Of a stretch of 29,715 bases of DNA, positions 17,710 to 24,961 are shown piece after piece. The DNA lies in NCBI GenBank assembly GCA_002471015.1, contig DKPB01000069.1, positions 13,118 through 42,832 of the forward strand, read 5' to 3'. A program made the translations under genes and the position numbers. Under the pieces are notes generated by a model that saw nothing but the letters and a program-made list of their open reading frames with translations, was not told the DNA's origin and did not search any database. Numbering within the stretch: position 1 is the stretch's first letter; each line of letters opens with the position of its first letter. This stretch comes from Stenotrophomonas sp. UBA7346 (GTDB lineage Bacteria; Pseudomonadota; Gammaproteobacteria; Xanthomonadales; Xanthomonadaceae).

Positions 17710-18300
17710 TCAGGCGTCCAAGCCCCATTCCCGGCACTCACGCGCATACCAGCGGGGTGCCTCGTCTATCGGCTGGAACACGTGGCTGCGCTCCATCACC
17801 CGCTGGTAGACATGCACCGAGATGGCGATCTGTTCGGCATCGCTGTTACGCAGCGTATGGAACTCGTCCGGTGGAATCAGGTTGCCGGCGCTGCCCTTGC
17901 AGCCGCGCAGGCAATCGCGTGGTGCAAACCGGTAACGCTCACCATCGCGCTCCAGCATCCGGTACGGGGTGATCTCCAAGCTGCCCTGCCACACGCCCTC
18001 CACGCACCACAGGCCATCGTGGTCATGTAGCGGTGTGCCCTGGCCCGGGCCCCAGGTCATGGCGATGATGCTGTAGCCATGGGTCAGACTGCGGTAGATC
18101 TCGCGCCGCGCGTAATGCCCGTGCACGGGCGCATGCACGCAGGCCGGCAGCACGATCTGCGGGTCCTTGATGGCCTGCTCCAGCACGCGCTGCACCTGGG
18201 TGACGGTGCTGTGGGTATCGGCCGACTGCAGGGCGGCGTCGATGCCGTCCAACAGACGTTGGCGGCCGGCGAATTCAGGATGCGGCGTTGCGAAGTCCAT
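17710..18300 (-). CDS. Cysteine dioxygenase-family cupin
   Basis: The 196-residue product is a mononuclear-iron thiol dioxygenase of the cysteine dioxygenase family, which oxidises cysteine to cysteine sulfinate. Iron ligands H92 and H94 (PLHDHDG) and H148 (EFHTLRN) are present. C99 sits five residues after the second His, where mammalian CDO has Cys93, and H163-V-Y165 aligns with the H-x-Tyr157 segment. A Cys-Tyr cofactor is therefore possible, which is uncommon in bacteria. R70 may be the carboxylate-binding Arg. I chose the ATG at 18300 because upstream sequence runs into the esterase gene. It lies 56 bases after that esterase and may be its operon partner, with no clear tie to uronate use. 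Confidence 0.85.
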   Translation of the reverse strand: MDFATPHPEFAGRQRLLDGIDAALQSADTHSTVTQVQRVLEQAIKDPQIVLPACVHAPVHGHYARREIYRSLTHGYSIIAMTWGPGQGTPLHDHDGLWCVEGVWQGSLEITPYRMLERDGERYRFAPRDCLRGCKGSAGNLIPPDEFHTLRNSDAEQIAISVHVYQRVMERSHVFQPIDEAPRWYARECREWGLDA

Positions 18301-18356
18301 GCCTGCAGCATAGGCAAGGCAGGTAAAGATTCCGTTGAAACTATCTGTCGCCGGCT

Positions 18357-19961
18357 TCAGAAGGTCCCGCGCTGGATGAAAGGCGCCTGCTGGTAGAGCC
18401 GGCGTTCGCCGCCGCGGGGGTCGTCCTGCTGTCGGCTTTGCGTATCGAACACCATTGTCTGGCGGCGCTCCAGGCCGTAGCGGTCCCACTGCGGCAGGCC
18501 GGCATGGTTGGGGTCGCCGTGCCGTGCGAAGGCCAGCAAGGCATCGCTCATCGTGTCCGACAGCTGCTGCATTGCAGCGCCGCCGCCGGTGCGTGAACCA
18601 GGCTGTGTGTTGTTGTGGAACACCAGCGGGATGTCCAGCGTATGGAAGGCGCGCAGCCTGGCGGCGTCGCCATCGCGGTCGTAACCGTCCAGCTGGTACG
18701 CCCAGGTCGGCGCGCCTTGGCGCGCACGCGCCTCCAGTTCTTCCACCGCACCGCGCCAGGAGCGACCGGCGGTGGTGGCAGCGAAGAACACGTCCGACGG
18801 TGTGTACTGCGGATACAGGCGGCGGTATTCGGTGATCACCACCGAAGGCAGCAAGTCCACGTATTGCTGGGCTTCGAGCTTGGCCGGCAGTTCTTCCCAG
18901 CTCAGTTCGAAATTCTTCGGATCGTTGCCGAGGAAGGCACGGGTTTCGTCGTGGGTGTTGCCGATCACCATCGGGATGGTCGCCGACTGCTGCGGCGCCT
19001 GCGGCCAGAACGGGTGTACCGGCAGGTTGCGCGCATCCAGCACCGGGCCGACGTAGAGGCTACTGTTCTCCACGCGCGAGGGATCGCGCACTTTCACCGC
19101 CTCCAGCAGCTGCTGCATCGGCATGCGCCGCAGTGCTTGGGGATCGGCCTTGAGGTGATCGAGCACCAGCTGCGCGCGTTGTGTGGCCGCGCGCGGGCCG
19201 GCGGCGGTGGCCTGCTGCCCGCTCATCGTCCAGGCGCGGTGGAACAGGCCCTTGGCAGCCGGCATCGCCATCAGCGTGGCGATCTTGGCGCCGCCTCCGG
19301 ACTGGCCGAACACGGTGACGTTGTCGGCATCGCCGCCAAACTCGGCGGCGTGCTGGCGTACCCACTGCAGCGCCTGCACCAGATCCAGCTGGCCGACATT
19401 GCCGGAGTCGGCGAACGTTTCATCGCCGAGCTGGGCCAGGTACAGATAGCCGAACAGGTTGAGGCGGTGGTTGACCGTCACCACCACCACGTCACCGCGC
19501 CGGCACAGGTTGCCGCCGTCATACAGCAGGTCGCTGCCCGAGCCATTGTTGTAGGCGCCGCCATGGATGTAGAACAGGATCGGCCGCTTGCCGCCGTCGC
19601 GCAGTGCTGGCGTCCACACGTTGAGGTAGAGGCAGTCCTCGCTGCCCGGACCTTCGCTGCCGGTTTGTGGGGCCGCGGCTGCGTAGTCGAGCGCATCGCG
19701 TATGCCGCGCCAGGGGTGTTCCTGCAGGGCGGACTGGAAGCGGCGAGGCGCGGTGTCGGCACCGTAGGGGATGCCGCGGAATACGTGCACGCCGTTATCG
19801 GTCTGGCCGGCCAGGCGGCCACTGCGGACGCGGGCGATCGGGCTGGTTGGGGTTGCGGCCCAGCTGGTGGTGCCGGCGGTGCTCAAGCCGGCGGCTGCGG
19901 CCAGCAGGCTGGTTTGCTGGAGGAAGCTGCGGCGGGCGGGGTTGTTTGGGGTTTGCGGCAT
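18357..19961 (-). CDS. Secreted type-B carboxylesterase
   Basis: The 534-residue alpha/beta-hydrolase has a Tat-type signal (R10-R11-SFLQ, then LLAAAAGL, cleavage near SWA at residue 35). The oxyanion-hole segment is IHGGAY, the nucleophile is S221 in GQSGGGAK, and the family segments FRGIPYG, SEDCLYLNVWTP and GNTHDETRAF are present. Type-B esterases cleave a wide range of esters. In this setting a side-chain ester (acetyl, methyl or feruloyl) on the polysaccharide is a reasonable guess. Its start is 81 bases after the alpha/beta hydrolase stop codon, with a hairpin repeat between them, so the genes are probably one minus-strand operon. Confidence 0.9.
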   Translation of the reverse strand: MPQTPNNPARRSFLQQTSLLAAAAGLSTAGTTSWAATPTSPIARVRSGRLAGQTDNGVHVFRGIPYGADTAPRRFQSALQEHPWRGIRDALDYAAAAPQTGSEGPGSEDCLYLNVWTPALRDGGKRPILFYIHGGAYNNGSGSDLLYDGGNLCRRGDVVVVTVNHRLNLFGYLYLAQLGDETFADSGNVGQLDLVQALQWVRQHAAEFGGDADNVTVFGQSGGGAKIATLMAMPAAKGLFHRAWTMSGQQATAAGPRAATQRAQLVLDHLKADPQALRRMPMQQLLEAVKVRDPSRVENSSLYVGPVLDARNLPVHPFWPQAPQQSATIPMVIGNTHDETRAFLGNDPKNFELSWEELPAKLEAQQYVDLLPSVVITEYRRLYPQYTPSDVFFAATTAGRSWRGAVEELEARARQGAPTWAYQLDGYDRDGDAARLRAFHTLDIPLVFHNNTQPGSRTGGGAAMQQLSDTMSDALLAFARHGDPNHAGLPQWDRYGLERRQTMVFDTQSRQQDDPRGGERRLYQQAPFIQRGTF

Positions 19962-19999
19962 GGTGGTGTCCTGGGGTGGCGGAGATTGGGCGCGCTTCG

Positions 20000-20036
20000 C
20001 CCTCTCCCCAACCCCTCTCCCGCAGGGAGAGGGGCT
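20000..20036. repeat. CTCTCCC hairpin repeat between two esterase genes
   Basis: CCTCTCCCCAACCCCTCTCC then CGCAGGGAGAGGGG forms a hairpin seven bases before the stop end of the upstream esterase gene. As an intercistronic stem it could alter the relative amounts of the two esterases. Confidence 0.6.
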
Positions 20037-20042
20037 TGAGCG

Positions 20043-21029
20043 CTACTTCGGTTGAGTTGTCTGCGATGCCATCCAGCTCAAGGCCAGTTGTGGCCATGCC
20101 GCTGTTGTGAGGCCCACTGTGCCGCGTGTGCCAAAGCCGTGGCCGCCGTGCGGGAACAGGTGCATTTCGCTGCTGACCTTGGCACGGCGCAGGCTGTTGT
20201 AGAAAAGCAGGCTGTTGCCTACCGGTACTACGTCGTCATCGGCGGCATGCAACAGGAAGGTGGCTGGCGTATCGGCGCGGACCTGCAGCTGCATCGAGTA
20301 ATGCTGCAGCAGTTCGTCGCTGGGCGCACTGCCGAGCAGGCGGTCGCGTGAACCTGCATGCACGTCGTCGCCGCGCATCGTGATGACCGGGTACATCAGC
20401 AGCTGGAAGTCGGGGCGTGCGCTTTCCGCGTCGATTGCGTCGCTGTGAGGATAGACGTTGCGGTCAAAGCCGTTGCCCAACCGCGCGGCCAGGTGGCCGC
20501 CGGCCGAGAAACCCATCGTGCCGATACGCTGCGGGTCCAGGCCCCAGCCCTTGGCGTGGTGGCGGATCAGCCGCAGTGCACGCTGCGCATCGGCCAGCGC
20601 CGCTTCGCGATCGGCACGACCTTCGCCGGGCAGCCGGTAGCGCAGCACGAACAGGGTCACTCCGCCCTGCTCCACCAGGGCCGGCACCAGCGCCGTGCCT
20701 TCCTTGTCCAGCACGACGCGTTGGTAGCCGCCGCCGGGGATTACCAGCAAGCTGCTGCCATCGGGTTTGGCCGGGCGATAGGCCACCAGATAGGGCCTGC
20801 TGACATGGTCGATATAGCGGTCAGGCAACGCCGGGTTGCTGCTGCGTTCGACGATCCGCTGCGCTTGCGCCAGCGCCTTGTCCCCCGGTGCCATACCCTG
20901 CGGCCATAGCGCGATACGGTCGGCCGACCCCGCTGCGGGTTCACCATCGGTGGCGGCCAATACAATTGCCGGAAGCAGTCCGGCAAAAGCGGCGAAAGCT
21001 ATCTGCAACAAGGGTTTCAGTCGAATCAT
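20043..21029 (-). CDS. Exported alpha/beta hydrolase, acetyl-esterase-like
   Basis: The 328-residue product has a Sec signal peptide (to about residue 25, LPAIVLA). A triad is visible: S175 in GFSAGGH, D265 in the DDDVVPV segment and H297 in PHGGHGFG. The oxyanion motif is PGGGYQ. It resembles periplasmic acetylxylan-esterase-like hydrolases (the 'endo-1,4-beta-xylanase B-like' group) that remove acetyl groups from plant polysaccharides. It is first in the minus-strand operon and divergent from the FAH-TRAP operon; the shared 140-bp gap holds both operator types. The exact substrate is unknown. Confidence 0.85.
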   Translation of the reverse strand: MIRLKPLLQIAFAAFAGLLPAIVLAATDGEPAAGSADRIALWPQGMAPGDKALAQAQRIVERSSNPALPDRYIDHVSRPYLVAYRPAKPDGSSLLVIPGGGYQRVVLDKEGTALVPALVEQGGVTLFVLRYRLPGEGRADREAALADAQRALRLIRHHAKGWGLDPQRIGTMGFSAGGHLAARLGNGFDRNVYPHSDAIDAESARPDFQLLMYPVITMRGDDVHAGSRDRLLGSAPSDELLQHYSMQLQVRADTPATFLLHAADDDVVPVGNSLLFYNSLRRAKVSSEMHLFPHGGHGFGTRGTVGLTTAAWPQLALSWMASQTTQPK

Positions 21030-21074
21030 GGGCGTAGCGGTCAGGTCTGGGCCGAGGGCGTGGTACAGCTTCTG

Positions 21075-21083
21075 GTGCAGTGC
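21075..21083. promoter_or_regulatory. TGCAGTGCA palindrome
   Basis: This nine-base palindrome lies 12 bases before the TGACACCGGT site. The same core is upstream of the 921-residue receptor (10533-10543) and kduD (27681-27691). Confidence 0.4.
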
Positions 21084-21092
21084 ACATTGTCA

Positions 21093-21109
21093 GATGACAC
21101 CGGTTTACC
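21093..21109 (+). promoter_or_regulatory. Candidate LacI-type operator between esterase and TRAP operons
   Basis: GATGACACCGGTTTACC matches the kduD-side site AATGACACCGGTTTCC closely. It lies 61 bases before the TTG start at 21170 and 64 bases before the esterase start at 21029, so it could control both directions. The central CG within ACCGGT is typical of LacI-family operators. Confidence 0.55.
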
Positions 21110-21169
21110 TTATACAGCCAGTCACAGCGCTGTCGATGGGCAGTGCAGCAAAGTCACCAGGAGACGCAA

Positions 21170-21997
21170 TTGAGCAACGACCAAGGCAGCCAGCCGCAGG
21201 CGCCAGCCGCGCTGGACGAGATTGCCCGCACTTTTGTGGAAGCACGCCGTGAGGGCCGTTCGCTTCCGGATTTCCCCGGGGCCATCCCGGACGATCTGGT
21301 CACCGCCTATCAGGTGCAGGATCTGGCGATCGGTCGCTGGGATGACAGCGTGGTCGGCTGGAAGGTCGGCTACATCGCCGCCGAGCGCCGCGACAGCTCC
21401 GGCGACGATCGTCTGCTCGGCCCGATTTTCAAACGCAATCTCTGGAATGCTACCGGTAGCATCGTGGAGATCCCGGTGTTTTCCGCAGCCGGTGGCTTTG
21501 CCGCGGTAGAGGCGGAGTACGTGCTGGAGCTGCTGGCCGATGCACCGGCCGACAAGCTCGACTGGACCCCGGAAGAAGCCGAAGCGCTGCCGGCCAAGCT
21601 CCATATCGGCGTGGAAGTGGCCAGCAGCCCGCTGGCCACCATCAACATCCTCGGCCCGCGCGTGGTGGTGTCCGATTTCGGCAACAACAACGGCTTGGTG
21701 CTGGGCGCTGAAGTGCCCAACTGGACCCGCTGCGATGAGCCTGAACTGCGCGCACAGACCGAGATCGACGGCGTGGTGGTCGGCACCGGCGGCGCCACCA
21801 CCCTGCCCGGCGGGCTGCGTGCGGCCTATGCGTTTGCGCTGTCGCGCTCGGCCAGGCGTGGCCGGCCCCTGAAGAAGGGCGAGCTGATCGCGACCGGCAA
21901 TGCCACCGGCATCCATGACATCGCCGTGGGCCAGGTGGCATTGATTCGCTTTGCCGGTTACGGCGACATTTCCTGCAAGGCCGTGCCGGCCGGGTAA
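21170..21997 (+). CDS. FAH-family 2-keto-4-pentenoate hydratase-like protein
   Basis: The 275-residue product belongs to the fumarylacetoacetase/MhpD superfamily, which hydrates or hydrolyses 2-keto acids with a divalent metal. E114 and E116 (VEAEY) form the expected metal-binding ExE pair, and K65 in GWKVG is conserved in hydratases. The TTG at 21170 is chosen as start because AGGAG lies six bases before it; a GTG at 21143 lacks a comparable site. It opens the operon FAH-TRAP(3)-GH43-lacI. A role on a 2-keto-3-deoxy sugar acid or an unsaturated keto acid from the polymer is plausible but not shown. Confidence 0.82.
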   Translation: MSNDQGSQPQAPAALDEIARTFVEARREGRSLPDFPGAIPDDLVTAYQVQDLAIGRWDDSVVGWKVGYIAAERRDSSGDDRLLGPIFKRNLWNATGSIVEIPVFSAAGGFAAVEAEYVLELLADAPADKLDWTPEEAEALPAKLHIGVEVASSPLATINILGPRVVVSDFGNNNGLVLGAEVPNWTRCDEPELRAQTEIDGVVVGTGGATTLPGGLRAAYAFALSRSARRGRPLKKGELIATGNATGIHDIAVGQVALIRFAGYGDISCKAVPAG

Positions 21998-22034
21998 TTC
22001 CGGCGGCAACGGTAGCAACGCGTTGGAGGGCGCA

Positions 22035-23039
22035 ATGGTTACGCGAAGAGGCTTTCTGAAAACCGGCATGGGGGCGCTGGCCGCACCGGTGCTTGCCGCC
22101 TGCTCGGCGGGCAACAAGGGCGCAGCCGGCGGCAGCCAGCTGCTGACCGCCACCGATGTGCACGTGGCCGACTACCCCACCGTCACCGCGGTGAAATGGA
22201 TAGGCGAGCAGCTGCGGCACGAAACCGGCGGGCGGTTGGGCTTGAACCAGTACCATTCCGGCCAGCTCGGCCGCGAGTCCGAGGCGATCGACATGGCCCG
22301 GTTCGGTGCCATCGACATCACCCGCGTCTACTCCGGTGCACTCAACAATGCGTTTCCGCTGACCCGCGCGCTGTGCCTGCCGTATGTCTTCGATTCGGTC
22401 GCGCACATGCGCCGCGCGCTGGACGGCGGCATCGCCGATGCGGTGCTGCAGGGCTTTGAAAGCCGCGAGCTGGTCGGCCTGGCGGTGTACGACTCGGGCG
22501 CGCGCAGCTTCTACAACACCAAGCACCCGATTGTTGAACCCAAGGACCTGCACGGCCTGAAGCTGCGCGTGGCCAGCTCGGACATCTTCCTGCAGCTGAT
22601 GCGCCTGTTTGGTGCCAACCCGACGCCGATGTCGCTGGGCGACACGTTCTCCGGCATGGAGACGCACATGATCGACGGCGCCGAGAACAATATGCGCAGC
22701 TTCCACTCCAGCCGTCATTTCGAGGCTGCGCACTACTGGTCCGAAAGCCAGCACTCGTATGCGCCGGACATCCTGCTGATGTCGCGCCGCAGCCTGGACG
22801 CGCTGACCCCGTCCGACCGCCGCCTGGTCATCGACCTGGCGCGGCAGTCGGTGCAGGTGATGCGCACGGCCTGGGATGCATCCGAGGACAAGGCCCGCGA
22901 GGCGGTGCTGGCCTATGGGGTGAAATCCAACGCGGTGGACATGCCGGCCTTCCGTGCGGCGGCCGCGCCGTTGCTGCGCGACTACCTGCAGCAGGCCGAT
23001 ATTGCCGCCCTGCACCGTCGCATCCGCGACTTCGCCTGA
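22035..23039 (+). CDS. TRAP transporter substrate-binding protein (DctP family), Tat lipoprotein
   Basis: The 334-residue extracytoplasmic binding protein serves the TRAP transporter encoded by the next two genes. The N-terminus, TRRGFLKTGMGALAAPVLAAC, has a Tat twin-arginine motif and a lipobox with C23, so it is probably exported folded and anchored by lipid. DctP hallmarks are the LRV segment in DLHGLKLRVASS, whose Arg normally binds the ligand's carboxylate, and ETHMIDGAENN. The ligand is therefore an organic acid, and the context points to a uronate or unsaturated uronide. GGAGGG lies four bases before the ATG, and the gene starts 37 bases after the hydratase. Confidence 0.92.
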   Translation: MVTRRGFLKTGMGALAAPVLAACSAGNKGAAGGSQLLTATDVHVADYPTVTAVKWIGEQLRHETGGRLGLNQYHSGQLGRESEAIDMARFGAIDITRVYSGALNNAFPLTRALCLPYVFDSVAHMRRALDGGIADAVLQGFESRELVGLAVYDSGARSFYNTKHPIVEPKDLHGLKLRVASSDIFLQLMRLFGANPTPMSLGDTFSGMETHMIDGAENNMRSFHSSRHFEAAHYWSESQHSYAPDILLMSRRSLDALTPSDRRLVIDLARQSVQVMRTAWDASEDKAREAVLAYGVKSNAVDMPAFRAAAAPLLRDYLQQADIAALHRRIRDFA

Positions 23040-23052
23040 GGGACCCGCACCG

Positions 23053-23586
23053 ATGTCTGATTCCAACGTACAAGCGGCCCCGGCAGGCACCCAGCGCGTG
23101 CTGGAGAAAATTGCCGACGTGGTCATCCATATCGCCGTCGTCGCCCTGCTCGGGCTGGTGGTGGTGCAGGGCTGGCAGGTGTTTGCCCGCTACGTGATCA
23201 ACGATTCGCCCAGCTGGACCGAGCCGGTGACCCTGCTGCTGCTGAGCACCGCCATGAGCATGGGTGCGGCGGCCGGCGTGCACACCAACCGCCACTTCGG
23301 CTTCTTCCTGCTGGCCGAGCATCTCAACCCGTTGGTCAAGCGCGCGATCGATGCGCTGGTGCCGCTGATCGTGGCTACCATCGGCGCCTTCATCGCCTGG
23401 TGGGGCTGGTTGCTGTGGGTGGATGGCCTGCACATCAAGACCGCCGGCGCCAACCTGCCGCAGAGCGTGAACTACCTGCCGCTGAGCATTGGTGGCGCGT
23501 TGATGACGGTGTTTGCACTCAACCGCCTGCTGCTGGCCCTGCGTACGGCCACTGCCAGCGCCGACACCGCCGAAGGAGACCGTTGA
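23053..23586 (+). CDS. TRAP transporter small membrane subunit (DctQ family)
   Basis: The 177-residue protein has four predicted membrane helices (about residues 22-42, 60-78, 98-122 and 140-160). Features common in DctQ include WQVFARYVINDSPSWTEP near residue 40 and HTNRHFGF. It partners the large subunit and docks the binding protein. It lies 13 bases after the binding-protein gene and three bases before the large-subunit gene, so all three are co-translated. Confidence 0.92.
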   Translation: MSDSNVQAAPAGTQRVLEKIADVVIHIAVVALLGLVVVQGWQVFARYVINDSPSWTEPVTLLLLSTAMSMGAAAGVHTNRHFGFFLLAEHLNPLVKRAIDALVPLIVATIGAFIAWWGWLLWVDGLHIKTAGANLPQSVNYLPLSIGGALMTVFALNRLLLALRTATASADTAEGDR

Positions 23587-23589
23587 GCC

Positions 23590-24873
23590 ATGGGTATCGC
23601 AATTCTGTTTGCCGTGTTCGGCGTGCTGCTGCTGATCGGCGTGCCGGTGGCCTATGCGCTGGCAGCGGCCTCGCTGGCCACCCTGCTCTATCTGGACCTG
23701 CCCAGCATCGTGCTGGTGCAGCAGATCTCGGCGGGCACCGGTTCGGCCTCGCTGATTGCCATTCCGTTGTTCATCTTCGCCGGCGAAATCATGATGCGCG
23801 GCGGCATCTCCGAGCGACTGATCTCGCTGGCGTCCTCGTTGGTGGGGCGCCTGCGTGGCGGCCTGGGCCAGGTCTCGATCCTGTCCTCGCTGTTCTTCGG
23901 CGGCGTTTCCGGCTCGGCCATCGCCGACGTGTCGGCGGTGGGCGGCACGATGATCCCGCAGATGGTCAAGCGCGGTTACGACCGTGATTTCGCGGTCAAC
24001 GTCAGCATCACCGCGGCGCTGGTCGCGCTGCTGGTGCCGCCGTCGCACAACCTGATCCTGTTCTCGGCCGCGGCCGGCGGTGGCCTGTCCATTGCCGACC
24101 TGTTTGCCGCCGGTATCGTGCCGGCGCTGCTGATGACGGTGGTGCTGATGATCACCGGCTACGCGGTGGCGCGCCGTCGCGGTTATGGCGTGGAAGCCTT
24201 CCCGGGCATGCGCGCGGTGATGCTGCGGCTGATCGCCGCCCTGCCTGGCCTCGGCCTGGTGGCGCTGATCTTCTTCGGCATCCGCGCCGGCATCTTCACC
24301 GCGGTGGAATCGGCGGCCATTGCCGTGGTCTACGCATTGCTGGTCACCACCGTGCTGTACCGCCAGTTGAACTGGAAGGAGTTCATGGCCACGGTGGTGC
24401 ATGCGGCGCGCAGCACCGGCGTGATCCTGTTCGTGATCGCCACCGCGGCGGTGTTCGGCTGGCTGCTGGCCTACCTGCAGGTGCCGGCGGCAGCGGTGGA
24501 GTTCCTGCAGTCGTTCGCGCACAGCAAGTACATGGTGCTGCTGATGATCGTGGTGATGCTGCTGTTGCTGGGCACCTTCATGGACCTGGCGCCGATGATC
24601 CTGATCTGCACGCCGATCTTCCTGCCGGTGGCCAAGGCCTATGGCATCGACCCGATCCACTTCGGCCTGGTGCTGGTGTTGACCGGTGGCCTGGGCCTGG
24701 TCACGCCGCCGGTGGGCTCGGTGCTGTTCATCGGCACCGCCATCGGCAAGATCAGCGTGGCCGAGAGCATGAAGACGATCTGGCCGTTCTGGCTGGCCGG
24801 CCTGGCCGTGCTGCTGGCGGTGACCTTCTTCCCGGGCATGTCGTTGTGGTTGCCCACCCTGCTGCGTAGTTGA
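23590..24873 (+). CDS. TRAP transporter large membrane subunit (DctM family)
   Basis: This 427-residue sodium-coupled permease has about 11-12 membrane helices. The two re-entrant repeat motifs are LLVPPSHNLILF (PP at 150-151) and GLVTPPVGSVLF (PP at 373-374), the inverted-repeat hallmark of the DctM/IT superfamily. It moves the acid ligand delivered by the binding protein into the cytosol. Full length and motifs are intact. The GH43 gene follows after 88 bases that contain a strong hairpin. Confidence 0.94.
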   Translation: MGIAILFAVFGVLLLIGVPVAYALAAASLATLLYLDLPSIVLVQQISAGTGSASLIAIPLFIFAGEIMMRGGISERLISLASSLVGRLRGGLGQVSILSSLFFGGVSGSAIADVSAVGGTMIPQMVKRGYDRDFAVNVSITAALVALLVPPSHNLILFSAAAGGGLSIADLFAAGIVPALLMTVVLMITGYAVARRRGYGVEAFPGMRAVMLRLIAALPGLGLVALIFFGIRAGIFTAVESAAIAVVYALLVTTVLYRQLNWKEFMATVVHAARSTGVILFVIATAAVFGWLLAYLQVPAAAVEFLQSFAHSKYMVLLMIVVMLLLLGTFMDLAPMILICTPIFLPVAKAYGIDPIHFGLVLVLTGGLGLVTPPVGSVLFIGTAIGKISVAESMKTIWPFWLAGLAVLLAVTFFPGMSLWLPTLLRS

Positions 24874-24920
24874 TGGATACCGGCGTGGGCGGGCCCGGCC
24901 TGCCCACGCCATGGATACCG
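24873..24920. other. Intercistronic hairpin flanked by 10-bp direct repeats
   Basis: The direct repeats ATGGATACCG lie at 24873-24882 and 24911-24920. Between them GGCGTGGGC (24882-24890) pairs with GCCCACGCC (24902-24910). There is no U run, so it is more likely an mRNA-stability or attenuation element between dctM and GH43 than a full terminator. Confidence 0.55.
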
Positions 24921-24961
24921 CGACGGCGCCTGCGCCGGTCGCCTTCACTGTGGAGATGATG

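Noticed and set aside
17710..18300. KdgF-type uronate ring-opening cupin
   Set aside because: The cupin gene in the locus was considered for this role, but its length, HxH...H spacing and C99/Y165 pair fit cysteine dioxygenase.
22035..24873. Sialic-acid TRAP transporter (SiaPQM)
   Set aside because: There are no nan genes; the neighbours are KDG-pathway enzymes and polysaccharide hydrolases.
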